From contig CM037462.1 in NCBI GenBank assembly GCA_021014325.1, positions 9,344,501-9,408,500 of the forward strand: DNA of 64,000 nt, written 5' to 3'. The translations under genes and the position numbers were made by a program. The stretch comes from Plazaster borealis (Eukaryota; Echinodermata; Asteroidea; Forcipulatida; Labidiasteridae). The notes beneath the pieces were generated by a model. The model had not been told where the DNA came from. It did no database searches and was given only the letters and a program-made list of their open reading frames with translations. Below are positions 53,639-64,000 of the stretch, piece by piece (position 1 is the first letter of the stretch; each line of letters starts with the position of its first letter).

Positions 53639-54464
53639 AACATTAACTTCTTGAATAGGATTCATGGAGGATTTCAGACTGTCGCTGACATGTTTTACTT
53701 TACGTACCATAATTATTAAGCTCAGTTAAACTATGGAGGTCCATCAAGCTGGTTGTTTTTCTTTGGCTGAGCAAAGACCATTCCACGTCGATGTAATTTT
53801 CTAGTTGGTTGCTTTTGCTGAAACGACACTGGCATCAGTTTTCTGTTATATAAGTCATTAAGGACAGATCATTAGCGTTAAAGGCAGTTCAGACTAAATC
53901 GTTGAGACACACGTGTAGTTACAAAAAACCCATTAATTTGATTGTTTGGCGTTCACCTGAGCTTTAAAAAAAAACTCCCGTCTGAGCGTCTGGCGATTTC
54001 ACCGCTGGCCCCGGGAGGTTGTGCCTCTGGCGTCATAGGTACAAAAGGGAGAAGGACAAAAACCTTTATACAAACCCAGTGTTTGCATATTCTATTAGGG
54101 GAATATATAGATCGGGGAAGGGGACAATAAGTTGGAGAGTTATTCATTGAAAGATGGCTCACGACAGTTAATGAAATATCGACTTCAATATCCATGCGGT
54201 TCTATTGTTTTTAGTTACCCACTAAACAATACAAGAGTGTCATCATTTAATATTAATATCAGTGAATAATGAAGCTGGAGTCCGGTTTTCATGTTTACGT
54301 ATAAAATAATAAATGATTGCCAGGAACTCAATTGACAATTTTTATTTGGTTGTGTCCTTTAGCATATAGCATAAAACAATTAGCTATGCTTCACGTGTAT
54401 ATATGAGACAGACGTCTTAAAATGATGTTCACGTAATCTACGCTGCAGCTGCTGAGTGCAGCTG
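53639..54464. other. No gene recognised
   Basis: No supported feature. Confidence 0.4.
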
Positions 54465-54650
54465 ACACAAAGTACACGATTGGTGATTATCGAGAAAAAA
54501 AATAATTACTTTCAATTCGAAAGCTCACTGGTTGTAAAGTCTACACCAGAACCTATCCTCCTGACAATTATTTTCCTCTGAAATAATGTCAAAGTCCAGA
54601 ATACGAAGTCCTCCAAAATACACTGTCAAGTGTCAGTTATTGACGGGAAT
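54465..54650 (+). mobile_element. Family X element, copy, partial
   Basis: ACAAAGTACACGATTGGTGA, TTCGAAAGCTCACTGGTTGT, CCTATCCTCCTGACAATT and CTGAAATAATGTCAAAGTC match 14311-14436 and 38350-38470. The right palindrome is absent. Confidence 0.6.
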
Positions 54651-54869
54651 GTGCCGTTAAATTTAATTCAATTAAATCCCAGGTCGGTCGTATACTTAGG
54701 CTGTGATTTGTTGAAAACCAGTAGATAAAAATGAATTCACTCTTCCATAAAACAAAAAATGATGTCATCAACCTTTAATAAACGAAGCCCTATTTCTCTC
54801 AGGTATCGGTTTTGCTTAACATGGAAAATATTTCAAGATTTAAGACTAAATGTAACTTTGGGAGTACTA

Positions 54870-55040
54870 GATTCAAAGATTCAAGATTCAAAATGTTTAT
54901 TGTCACGATTAAAAGCATGAAATTTGTCTTCCCTGTGTGAAGGCTAGAAGGAGAGTAAATACAAGTAAGGGCATACAAAAGCAATAGACAACAATAATTC
55001 AACTTTACAAAATGAAAGAATATAAAAAGGGTGAGGGCAT
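54870..55040 (-). mobile_element. Retroposon 3' tail, minus strand (weak)
   Basis: AGATTCAAAGATTCAAGATT, CAAAATGTTTATTGTCACG and AAGCATGAAATTTGTCTTCC resemble the reverse complement of a common LINE 3' end in animals (TTTATTGTCA...AAATTTGTC; general knowledge). No protein remnant. Confidence 0.4.
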
Positions 55041-55094
55041 ATACAAAGTGTTTGTAGTCAAGTGTCGAGTACTGCCGAGTACCAGCGTGGTCGA

Positions 55095-55290
55095 GTAGTT
55101 GGGATCAAATTTAAAGGCTATGTAACTTTGGGAACACAGTCAGAACTTTATAACTCTTGGAAGGCTATGCAACTTTGGGATCACAAAGTCTTTGCAACTG
55201 TAGGATTATATTCAAGGCTTGTAACTTTGGGACCACAGTTGGAGCTATGCAACTTTGGGATTCAATTTATGGCTATACGCATCTTTGGAA
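55095..55290. repeat. Degenerate tandem repeat, AACTTTGGGA words
   Basis: GGCTATGTAACTTTGGGA, GGCTATGCAACTTTGGGATC, TTGTAACTTTGGGACCACAG and GCTATGCAACTTTGGGATTC recur at 30-55 base intervals. Confidence 0.75.
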
Positions 55291-55560
55291 TTACATAATA
55301 GTAAAACGCAGTTCTTATATAGCGCTTTATACTCCCGATGGGTGTCTCAAAGCGCTCAGTATTATTTTTTCCTACAAGGTAAGTGGAGTTACGTGTTAGA
55401 CCTACACCTTTGCATAGCACCATGTAGTGGTTTACAATGTGCTGTGGCGCAATATGCAGCCAATCAAATCAGGAACACCGGGGCGAACCCCTTCTCTTTA
55501 CGATAAGTGCACTGGGTTCTTTTACATGCATTACACAACACATTTGAGGCTGTGTAGAAT
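55291..55560 (-). mobile_element. SINE-1, copy 4, head missing
   Basis: Read on the minus strand: GTGTTGTGTAATGCATG, TAAAAGAACCCAGTGCACTT, GAGAAGGGGTTCGCCCCGG, then GCGCTATATAAGAACTGCG at the 3' end. The order matches 35104-35395 and 48380-48720. Confidence 0.75.
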
Positions 55561-56825
55561 TTGGTTTGTGCTTTTAAGTCGAGTCTTAACGCATCATGAA
55601 TTCTGTTTTTGTAACGCAATACTCCAACATTCAAGGGGGCTTTCGTCAGTAAGATAAAACTTTTCCGGCGAGACTCTTAAAAAGCATTCTAATGACTTGT
55701 GATAAATTGAAGACGATTGTTTATTTGTTTCACCGGGCTCAATAACATCTAACGACGGACGAAAACATTGACAAGGCTTTACATTCCACAAGATTGGGTC
55801 ACATCCTAGGGATGGGCTTATACATATAGGGTAACATTTGGTCTACAATAATGAAGTTGTGCGTGGATTCGATCAGACATGGCTTGCACTATAGAAAGCT
55901 TTAAAGCTCTATGCTTGATGGGAGGGGGTTCACCTTTCCTAAACAAATTCTCATGATAAATGAGTCCAATAAGTACTTTAAATTGGCTCTCTGATCAAAC
56001 AAGTAGAGTGCTGCGTTGACTCTCACTTTACAATTTAGCCATTATCTGTTAACATTAATCATGAAAACCATAGCACCTGCATGGACCGATTTGATGAATC
56101 GCTGGAAGTCCTTGTATACTTTCATATCATGCCTTCATGTTGTCACATTAAAACGTTGTCTTGCTGATTTTATTGCCTATTTATTAACCGCCAGCAGAAT
56201 GAAATTAAATCACATTGATTTGTGAAACTGGAATTCCGCCAAGCTCTTATTTTGGTGTGAACATAAAATGGTCTTTTGTTTCTTTCTGTGTAATATAGTT
56301 GATCGAATTTTGCGTTGGTGGCATGCCGACCTCACGTGCCTTTTCGTCAAAGCGGACAATCATAAAAGGCCATTGCTTAATAAATACTTGTCCTAATGGA
56401 CATATGCCATGTAACTGAAAACCATAATGAGTTATCAGGATGAAGAGGCGATCGAGTTTATTAGCCACTCACTTCTATTTTCACACTTGAGCGCCAAAGA
56501 TGGCCCCCTCTCGCGCACTACGGCACTTTAACGACTATTATGTTTTATTGTGTGGTAGTTTCCAACTATATATACGACCTATCTTATTGTGGGGTTTTTA
56601 CAAGCCATGTGTTTGTTGATGAGCAAGGCCCCAACGCCTTCTACAATTAAATGAAGCCACCTGCATTATCCACCACTGTTAATTAATGATATTGACTCTC
56701 TTGTGATATTATGTTTCAAGGGACGGGAGTTTTATTGCTCCGCGCTTGTGCTTTTATGCTTTGGTTAATGCAGTCGTTTGGGACAGTGTGTATTTTTTAC
56801 TGGGAGATTACTTCTAAATAAAAAA
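55561..56825. other. No gene recognised
   Basis: No splice-bordered frame or bounded repeat. Confidence 0.4.
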
Positions 56826-57240
56826 TGGAGTCCACCAATTCACCTTGTTTTCAGGGTGTTGGTCAAAGCATAGAGCAAGCAAGGGGTTTGGTTACCCAGA
56901 CGTTACTTTTTCCTCTCTAAAAAGAAATGAGCGGTTTGAACAATGCGAGGTGTGACGTGGAGTCCACCAAATCACCTTGTTTCCGAGTGGTTGGTCGAAG
57001 AGATCAGGATGGTCACCCCCCTTCTTTCCTTATTTCGGATCTAGGATCGGACGTTGTGTAGACATCAGTATTGCCATTAGAGTTCACCTTGTTTGTTTTA
57101 AAGCTATTGGGTGGAGAGGGTCGGATTCAACCCAATCCATCCCATCCGGATCACAGTGGTCTATCAACGTACAACACGAGTTCACCTATGAATAAGTGAC
57201 CATCAAATCATCTCGTGTTCAATTTATTGGGGAAAGTTGC
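56826..57240 (+). repeat. Degenerate tandem repeat, about four units of 120-133 bp
   Basis: GGAGTCCACCAATTCACC at 56827, GGAGTCCACCAAATCACC at 56960, AGAGTTCACCTTGTTTG at about 57080 and AGTGACCATCAAATCATC at about 57197. Each is followed by TTGTTT and a GGTTGGTCGAAG-like word. Strongly diverged, so unit borders are approximate. Confidence 0.55.
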
Positions 57241-57651
57241 AATCCCACCGTCCCTGTTTCATTTTGGATAGGATTTCTCCCCCCTTTGAACACACCCTTC
57301 CCCCTCAGCCTACCCCTCCCCAATGGCATGCCACTACGCCCTCATCCCAGGCTGTCAGTCATGTTTCGTCTGGTAAAACGCAGTCAAATCGCGCTTGATT
57401 TCCGTCCTAACAACTAAACCACCGGTGTTTTAACGACAGGACCCTTGAACTGTAATTTTCCACCCAGCTGCAGAAAGCGTGTACTGATGATCACGGAATC
57501 CGATCATCTGCAACATTTGCGCGGTCGTTTTGTTTCTTTTCGTTCGTTCGTTCTTTCTTTCTTTCGCGCTCGTTTTAGTCACTATTCCCAGTGGGTCGTC
57601 GTAGCCACAGTACCGTTCCATCGGATGCTAATATTATTTATCGAAGCACCA

Positions 57652-58590
57652 CAGCCCAGGAGATTACCACCATGTGTAAAAATTTAATAACTGTCTCCAT
57701 CACGAAAAGAACGCGTTGGCATATATAGTTCATGGCTTTTTTGTTGCCGTTTTAAGTGTAAAGAGCAGCAAAACTGCCAGTACAATTACATTAATAGTTG
57801 TGAACTCTGGCCATAAAATAAAAGTCTGTCCTACAACAAGTCTTACTTATAGATCGACGATTAAAAAATAACACAGTTTAAGGAAATGTTAGAATCTTTT
57901 TCTATCGTCAAAAAAAACACCCAAAATAATGTGCTTTACAAATCACAGTAACTCCTTTCATTTAACGACTAGTACACTGGCTCTTATTCCAAGGACATTG
58001 TATACTTTTTTCGTCTGCCAAAAACATGTACATTGTATCTTTTTTTTTATGTGGAAAATATTCTTGTGAATTTGTAATTATGTAGTAAATGGAATCAACA
58101 GAATAGTGTGAAAATCAGCAAAACTGCCAGTACATTGGTACAGCCCCGGAGATTACCACCATGTGTAAAAGTTAATAACTGTCTCCATCACGAAAAGAAC
58201 GCGTTGGCATATAGTTCATAGCTTTTTTGTTGCCGTTTTAAGTGTGAAAAGCAGCAAAACTGCCAGTACAATTACATTAATAGTTGTGAACTCTGGCCAT
58301 AAAATAAAAGTCTGTCCTACCACAAGTCTTACTTATATATCGACGATTAAAAAATAACACAGTTTAAGAAAATAATAGAATCTTTTTCTATCGTCAAAAA
58401 ACCCCACCCAAAATAATGTGCTTTACAAATCACAGTAACTCCTTTCATTTAACGACTAGTACATTGGCTCTTATTCCAAGGACATTTTATACTTTTTTTC
58501 GTCTGCCAAAAACATGTACATTGTATCTTTTTTATGTGGAAAATGTTCGTGTGAATTTGTAATTATGTAGTAAATGGAATCAACATAATA
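57652..58590 (+). repeat. Tandem duplication, 489-bp unit, recent
   Basis: The unit starting CAGCCCAGGAGATTACCACC at 57652 restarts at 58141 (CAGCCCCGGAGATTACCACC) and stays nearly identical to 58580 (AGTAAATGGAATCAACA). Words such as AGCAGCAAAACTGCCAGTAC, AAAATAATGTGCTTTACA and CGTCTGCCAAAAACATGTAC occur in both. The junction (58105-58140) holds a partial third copy of GTGTGAAAATCAGCAAAACT. AT-rich and non-coding. Confidence 0.95.
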
Positions 58591-58775
58591 TTTTGCTAAT
58601 AGCGCTGTACTTTTATTAAAATGAAACACAACCTTGTGGATAGATCAAGGTGCTTTAAAAAGAATATTAACCCTACCCATCAGGCATACTTAGACCATTC
58701 CTCAAACTTTCTTAACTTCCCGGGGAGCATACAACCCCAAGCTGCTTGCATTAGTGCAAAGGGGTAAATCCAACC

Positions 58776-59021
58776 TACACTGCAAAAACGGGGGTGTTAA
58801 AATTTACACCGTGGGTGTTGTCATATATAGATACCGAAGAGAGAATCAAAATTAACATCATAGGGTGTTATATCATAGGACCCTACCTCCATGGCTATTG
58901 TTTTTTCTAGAAATTGGTGTTATTTTAACACCCTAAATGGTGTAAATTTTGATTCATCTTTTGGTATCTGTATGTAACAACACCCATGATGTCAATTTGA
59001 CACCCCAGTTCTTGTAGTATA
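58776..59021 (+). mobile_element. Family G palindromic element, copy 4
   Basis: TACACTGCAAAAACGGGGG to CCCCAGTTCTTGTAGTATA. Arms GTGTTAAAATTTACACC and GGTGTAAATTTTGATTC with GATACCG / GGTATC words. About 246 bp. Confidence 0.88.
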
Positions 59022-59198
59022 GACCTTTATCATGGTGCGGCCATCTTGATTTTATCCCATTCAAATCAATGTAACCAAACCGAGGCTGGCAGGGCAATTA
59101 GTTTGGTTCCTTTTTGTACAATGAATATTAGCATCCATTACTGCTGTTGGATACAGGGAACATGACCAAGATGGTGGCAGCATGATAAAGGTCTATAA
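59019..59198. mobile_element. Family Q element with inverted ends
   Basis: ATAGACCTTTATCATGG at the left mirrors GCATGATAAAGGTCTAT at the right. The interior has CAATGTAACCAAACCGAGGC and TACAGGGAACATGACCAAG. It directly follows the family G element, sharing its last bases. Confidence 0.75.
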
Positions 59199-59233
59199 TA
59201 CTCAGTCCCAGCAGTTCCCCCATTTACACACCT

Positions 59234-59811
59234 GGACCCAAGTTCATAGAGCTGCTTAAGCACAAAATTAAGCTAAGCAAAAACAAAATTATGCTATCCA
59301 GAATAAGGTTACCAGCCAAAATACCATTTCACATGTACAATTTGTGACTGGTATTCTGCTCATTATTGCTAAGCAGGGATTGTTTAAGCAGTATTTTCTG
59401 CTTAAAGGCACTGGACACTATTGGTAATTACTCAAAATAATTATTAGCATAAAACCTTACTTGGTAACGAGTAATGGGGAGCTGTTGATAGTATAAAACA
59501 TTGTGAGAAACGGCTCCCTCTGAAGTAACGTAGTTTTCGAGAAAGAAGTAATTTTCCACGAATTTGATTTCGAGACCTCAGAATTAGATTTTGAGGTCTC
59601 GAAATCAAGCATCTGAAAGCACACAACTTCGTGTGACAAGGGTGTTTTTTTCTTTCATTATTATCTCGCAACTTCGACGACCAATTGAGCTCAAATTTTC
59701 ACAGGTTTGTTATTTTATGCATATGTTGAGATACACCAAGTGAGAAGACTGGTCTTTGACAATTACCAATAGTGTCCAGTGTCTTTAAGCAGCTCTATGA
59801 AATTGGGCCCT
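59234..59811. mobile_element. Family H palindromic element, interrupted by family A
   Basis: GGACCCAAGTTCATAGAGCT at the left, GCAGCTCTATGAAATTGGGC at the right. The left arm keeps an intact GCTGCTTAAGC, while the matching TTAA in the right arm carries the family A element 59402-59788. About 190 bp without the insertion. Confidence 0.88.
59402..59788 (-). mobile_element. Family A TTAA MITE, copy 12, subfamily A2
   Basis: TTAAAGGCACTGGACACT to CCAGTGTCTTTAA. The centre has 15-bp perfect arms GATTTCGAGACCTCA / TGAGGTCTCGAAATC around an 11-base loop, quite unlike the TTGCAA centre of the main group. TTAA on both sides. Confidence 0.93.
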
Positions 59812-60439
59812 GGATTAAGAGAAGCAATTTATGGTTAAAAGTGCCTGGCTGAGGGACACCTTTTTAGGGGTCATGACCAGGAATCAAATTCACACTCCGA
59901 TGATGCAGTCATCTGAGTTTGAGTCTAACAAGTATTGCTCGGCCATGACACATTGTGTTGAATCATACATTAAAGGGACGTCACTTCTGACAGTTATGTC
60001 CAGTGATTAATATCACAGCCTAATAGAAAACTAGCTAGCGATATAGCCCAGGTCTCCAGCGACCCCTCGCCACTTTTCCCTTGCAGAGCGATTACCGAGG
60101 AATCACCTGTCAATTTTTTTTTTTAAGCAAACAGCCAGAGCTGGTACTTTGTGTAAATTGTTAATTTGTTTTGAGGGAATCGTTTGAAGTGCTGTCGTAT
60201 TTGACGTGTCTGAATCCATCCCATAATATTGAGTGAGGATAACTATTGCACAACCCGCATACCTGTGTAACGCATCAATAACATCTTCGCAGGTTTGTTT
60301 GTTTGTTTTAATATGTTGGTTGCTGTATAGGATTCAAATGCATTCTCCTGAAGACGGTTACAACATACTGATTGAAACGTCGTTTTGTCAACCACCGGTT
60401 CTTATCAGAACCACCACAACTTTACATATTTTTATGTAC
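59812..60439. other. No gene recognised
   Basis: No supported feature. Confidence 0.4.
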
Positions 60440-61045
60440 ATGGTATCTCCAAAAACCTCACTAGATTGTATTTCCACCATGCAAAGTTTCAAATTCTAAC
60501 TTATGTGCATGTGTTACAGCAAACCTTTCTAGATTGTACCTCCACCATGCAAAGTTTCAAATTCTATACTCATGTACATGGTGTTACTGCAAATCATACT
60601 AGATTGTATTTTCACCATGCAAAGTTTCAAATTCTAACTTATGTGCATGTGTTACAGCAAACCTTTCTAGATTGTATCTCCACCATGCAAAGTTTCAAAT
60701 TCTATACTCATGTACATGGTGTTACTGCAAATCATACTAGATTGTATTTTCACCATGCAAAGTTTCAAATCCTACTCGTGTACATGGTGTTACTGCAAAC
60801 CTTACTAGATTGTATCTCCACCATGAACATTTTTCAATCCTACTCATTATGTACATGGTGTTACTGCAAACCTTACTAGATTGTATCTCCAACATGAACA
60901 TTTTTCAATCCTACTCATTATGTACATGGTGTTGCTGCAAATCCTACTACAGTACCTGCACAACTCCTACTCATGTACATGGTGTTACCGCAAACCTTAC
61001 TAGATTGTATCTTTCACCATGCAAAGTTTCAAATCTTACTTATAG
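60440..61045 (+). repeat. Minisatellite, about nine units of 64-71 bp
   Basis: CTAGATTGTATCTCCACCAT begins units at about 60465, 60529, 60600, 60668, 60739, 60809, 60878 and 61001, with one damaged unit near 60945. Units include CATGTACATGGTGTTACTGC and CAAAGTTTCAAATTCTA. Two subtypes alternate (TGTGCATGTGTTACAGC versus GTACATGGTGTTACTGC), suggesting a higher-order pair. A 164-codon frame crosses it without a stop. Confidence 0.93.
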
Positions 61046-61335
61046 GAGTAGATTGAATATTCTTCGGAGAACCCAAAATAATATTGGTTGGGTTTTTTTC
61101 ATTGTACGATTATTCTGATGGGTTGCGCTTTGGCCAATGAGTGCCTGCCGCCTTCTAGTGTAGGTGTACGGGGTTAATTTGACAGCTGTACGTTGGCCAG
61201 TTGGTTACACCTCACCCTAACGCCTCTGTACTTGCTTTAGCCACTTGAAAAAGTCCACATTACCACATGATACTCGCCAAATCTTAACCCAAATTGGCCC
61301 TCACTTCCCTCCGTACGAGTACCAGTAGAACACGC
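61046..61335. other. No gene recognised
   Basis: Short unassigned spacer. Confidence 0.4.
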
Positions 61336-61713
61336 TTAAAGGCACTGTTCAAGTTTGGAAATTGTCAAAGACCACTGTTCTCACTTGGTGTATCCCAACA
61401 TAATGCATAAAATAACAAGCCTGTGAAAATTTGGGCTCAATTGGTCATCGGAAGTTGCAAGAAAATGATAAAAGAAAAAACACCCTTGTTGTACAAATTT
61501 GTGTGCTTTCAGATAGGAATAAAAGGCTTCTTGCAAGAAGTCTTTTATTGTTTTAGTGTGATATTACCTCTTTCTCAAAAACTACGTTACTTCAGAGGGA
61601 GTCGTTTCTCACAATCTTTTATACTATCAACAGCTCTCTGTTGCTCGTTACCAAGTCAGTTTTTATGCTAATATATATTTCGAGTAATTACCGAACGTGT
61701 ACAGTGCCTTTAA
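61336..61713 (+). mobile_element. Family A TTAA MITE, copy 13
   Basis: TTAAAGGCACTGTTCAAG to ACAGTGCCTTTAA. Centre GGCTTCTTGCAAGAAGTC: the arms carry the GGC/GTC variant of 17856-18229, while the middle keeps TTGCAA. TTAA at both ends. Confidence 0.93.
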
Positions 61714-61764
61714 GGTTGCATCAAATTAATGTATATATATTTCCAATCAAATACTTACCCTGCA

Positions 61765-61999
61765 TATACTGCAAAAACTGGGGTGTTAAAATTGACACCA
61801 TGGGTGATTTCACATATAGATACCAAAACAAAAAGAATCATCATTTACAACATAGGGTGTTAAAATAACACTAATTTCTGCCAACACAATTACATTGGTG
61901 TTATTGTAACACCATGATGTTAATTTTGATTCTCTCTTCGGTATTTATATGTGACAACACCCATGGTGTCCATTTCAACACCCCAGTTTTTGCAGTGTA
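61765..61999 (+). mobile_element. Family G palindromic element, copy 5
   Basis: ATACTGCAAAAACTGGGGTG to CCCCAGTTTTTGCAGTGTA. Arms TAAAATTGACACCATGGG and CCCATGGTGTCCATTTCA; middle ATAACACTAATTTCTGCC as in copy 1. Confidence 0.88.
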
Positions 62000-64000
62000 G
62001 GCCTAGCCTATATACAGTCAGCCATAAAACAAGAAGAAGACAAAAATAGTCTTGATTTACAAGAGTTTATTTGTTTAATTATTTATTTATAATATTATCT
62101 TTTATTAAGGGTTGAGAGGGATATATAGTTGAAGTAGATACGTAAATAAATTATAAATATTATACAAAAATGAGCCATGTCTTACTTGGATTTCACAGCG
62201 ATAAAAAAGGGGCCACCCCTAGCGTTGGAACTATAGGCTTACTAGGGGTGCACCATTTGTTCAGGGGGGTGCACTTACGACCAATTAAAACTGTAGATTC
62301 CGTTTTCAAGTTTTCTAAACAATCCCCTTTTCAGCGCTATTGTTATATAGGCTGCTGCTATTTTGTATAAGATAATCTGACGTGAAGGTTAAAGGTCAAT
62401 ACATTACTGCGCGTACATTGAAAAGTAGTTTTAAAAACATGGAATCTACTAGTACATTAAAGCATTTTTATTCTGGTAATTTGTAATCTTTAAAGTTCAG
62501 ATTCTAAATGCGGGAACCCGGGGCATAGGCATGCATTAGGAATGCCATGACTGACATGGAACGATCAGAACAACGATTTAATCATCTGTTTTTCTGAAAC
62601 GTAGATTTTTGTGCGTGTATTTTTATTTTTATTTTTTATATGGCTTGTGCTTATATAGCTACGTCCTCGATGACGTCATGAAACACGAGACGTCCAAAAA
62701 AATCAAAGTGACCACTTCAGCCCAGAGATACATCACTTTGATCTGTTTGTCGCAGGTTTCTGTTGTTTTTCTTTTTCCGTGTGTGTGGAGAGGGATGGGA
62801 GGGTGGGGGTGGGGCGGGGATGGCATTAAAGACATCGTCCTTCCAGTGGCACATCTCTCCCCGAAGACCTAACGAGCACATCGGGGGAATCTCGAGTGTT
62901 TGCACACCTCTAAGTGTCCCTCCAGTCCCTCTACACTATCGATCCATGATTGGTCCCCGGTTACGGAGTGTAGCCGGTCCCTCAATTACAGACTGACAGG
63001 GAGAGAGAGGGGGACAGGGTAAAAGGGGGGCCCGTGGATGGAGCAAACAGCGTAGAGGTACAATTTGTAGGGGGTACATCGCGGGATCAACTCAAGCGTG
63101 TCATCAATGACTCTTTGATTGAGTATTTTTGGGTGAGGCAAGGATTGTACTTGATTGAGTTTGTTTTGTTTGTTTCCTCGTCTTCTCTGTAACAACCCCT
63201 GTTTGCCAAAACAAATATATATACATAAAATCCTAACCCCCACCCCCTCAAAAAAAAGAGAGAAAACAAACGTTTCCCTTTTCGCGAAAAGTGATATGAA
63301 TTATTAATAAAATCTTCAGATCTTCGCCCTGGTTGATATGTGATTAAAATAACACCAAGACTGTCCGAATTTACCTTAAAAGCTTGTTTTGTAGCGCAGT
63401 CACTCTGTGGAGAGATGAACATGTACGCCTGCATGTGCTGCGACCCTTGTGTGGCTCAGGGGGGTAAAAGCCTGCCAATTGATTTTATGTCTCCTTCAGT
63501 GCAGGAAGCATTTCAGTGACGTAGAGCCACATAGGACGGCTATATAGCGAGAAGATCATTGTTGACCCCACGGCCTTATACATCTCCCCCCACCATTCCT
63601 CATGGAACAAAACATCGAGAAATTTACGGGAAAAAAAACATAGTCTTGTTTTCAAACGGGGTCCAAGGACCAAGGTCACCCGTCTGCCGAACGTCCTCTC
63701 CATCCCCCCCCCCATCTCTCCCCACTCTCTCCCTCGTAATGGTGCGAATCCGAGTTTTCTAAAAATAGATTCTTCTTAGATTTCTTTGAGAGTGAAACCG
63801 CTTAAAATTCGTTGTATTTATATACACGTTTAATGGACAAGACCTTACTTGTCATGCAAGTGACTTTAAAGGGACGGGTTGTGAAAGTTTATTCCAATAA
63901 TGTTGTAGTTTTATTTTATTTTATTTAAAAACTGATTTGGGTGATATGTTTTTCCTACATGTTTGCACCCCCACCCCATCACTGCATCCCCGGATACCCA
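62000..64000. other. No gene recognised
   Basis: 2 kb without a supported exon. Holds GGTGGGGGTGGGG-like runs near 62800, GAGAGAGAGGGGG near 63001 and C runs near 63705. TTTAAAGGGACGGGTTG at 63865-63881 looks like the left end of another TTAA element, but no right end lies within the window. Confidence 0.45.

Noticed and set aside
62609..63762. Several frames in G/C-run sequence near the right edge
   Set aside because: Products are dominated by glycine and proline runs from homopolymer tracts.

Overview
The window looks like non-coding, repeat-dense animal chromosomal DNA. It has AT-rich intergenic or intronic sequence, no long open reading frame, GT-AG bounded exon candidates, tRNA-derived SINEs, 5'-truncated LINE tails and dozens of short palindromic DNA transposons. 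The set of families (the TTAA-flanked elements beginning TTAAAGGCACTG, (TAA)n-tailed LINEs, and SINEs with a class II tRNA-like head) suggests a marine invertebrate deuterostome. I think an echinoderm, probably a sea star, is most likely, but that rests on memory of similar repeats and not on a search.

Coding content is small. The best exon is 28849-29023 (+), a 57-codon extracellular-looking segment with two N-glycosylation sequons. A second candidate, 40543-40660 (+), is phase-compatible with it and would add a cysteine-rich segment, so the two may belong to one gene with an intron of about 11.5 kb. Weaker candidates lie at 46012-46138 (+), 50638-50885 (+), 23504-23735 (-) and 26298-26504 (-). 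At 49108-49311 (-) is a short open segment resembling the end of a helicase C domain. No rRNA, functional tRNA or CRISPR was found.

Most of the rest is mobile DNA, which I sort into families named here by letter. A, B, D, E, F and Y are TTAA-flanked MITEs: 13 copies of A, 4 of B, 5 of D, 3 of E, 3 of F and 2 of Y. G has CACTGCAAAAA-type ends (5 copies). H is a long palindrome ending GGGCCCAATTTCATAGAGC (5). I is rich in GGGTCA/TGACCC (4). P, Q, W and X are other dispersed families. SINE-1 has a Leu/Ser-type tRNA-like head (4 copies) and SINE-2 has a (TGAAA)n tail (2 copies). LINE C-terminal fragments lie at 8.3-9.2 kb and 20.6-21.0 kb. Minisatellites or tandem duplications lie at 16.5, 19.4, 29.2, 33.2, 40.7, 47.0, 55.1, 56.8, 57.7-58.6 and 60.4 kb.

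Several structural patterns deserve a second look. (1) In families A, D and E/Y, and in a tandem duplication inside the candidate gene, the centre of the palindrome differs between copies, yet both arms change together so symmetry is kept. (2) Two family A copies (5819-6195 and 37833-38191) are flanked by direct repeats of about 65 bp instead of a simple TTAA. (3) The same TTAA in the right end of family H was hit in three separate H copies. (4) There is a three-level nest at 14311-15190. (5) Family I carries perfect GGTCANNNTGACC palindromes. (6) Family A carries an exon-like module with acceptor-like and donor-like borders.
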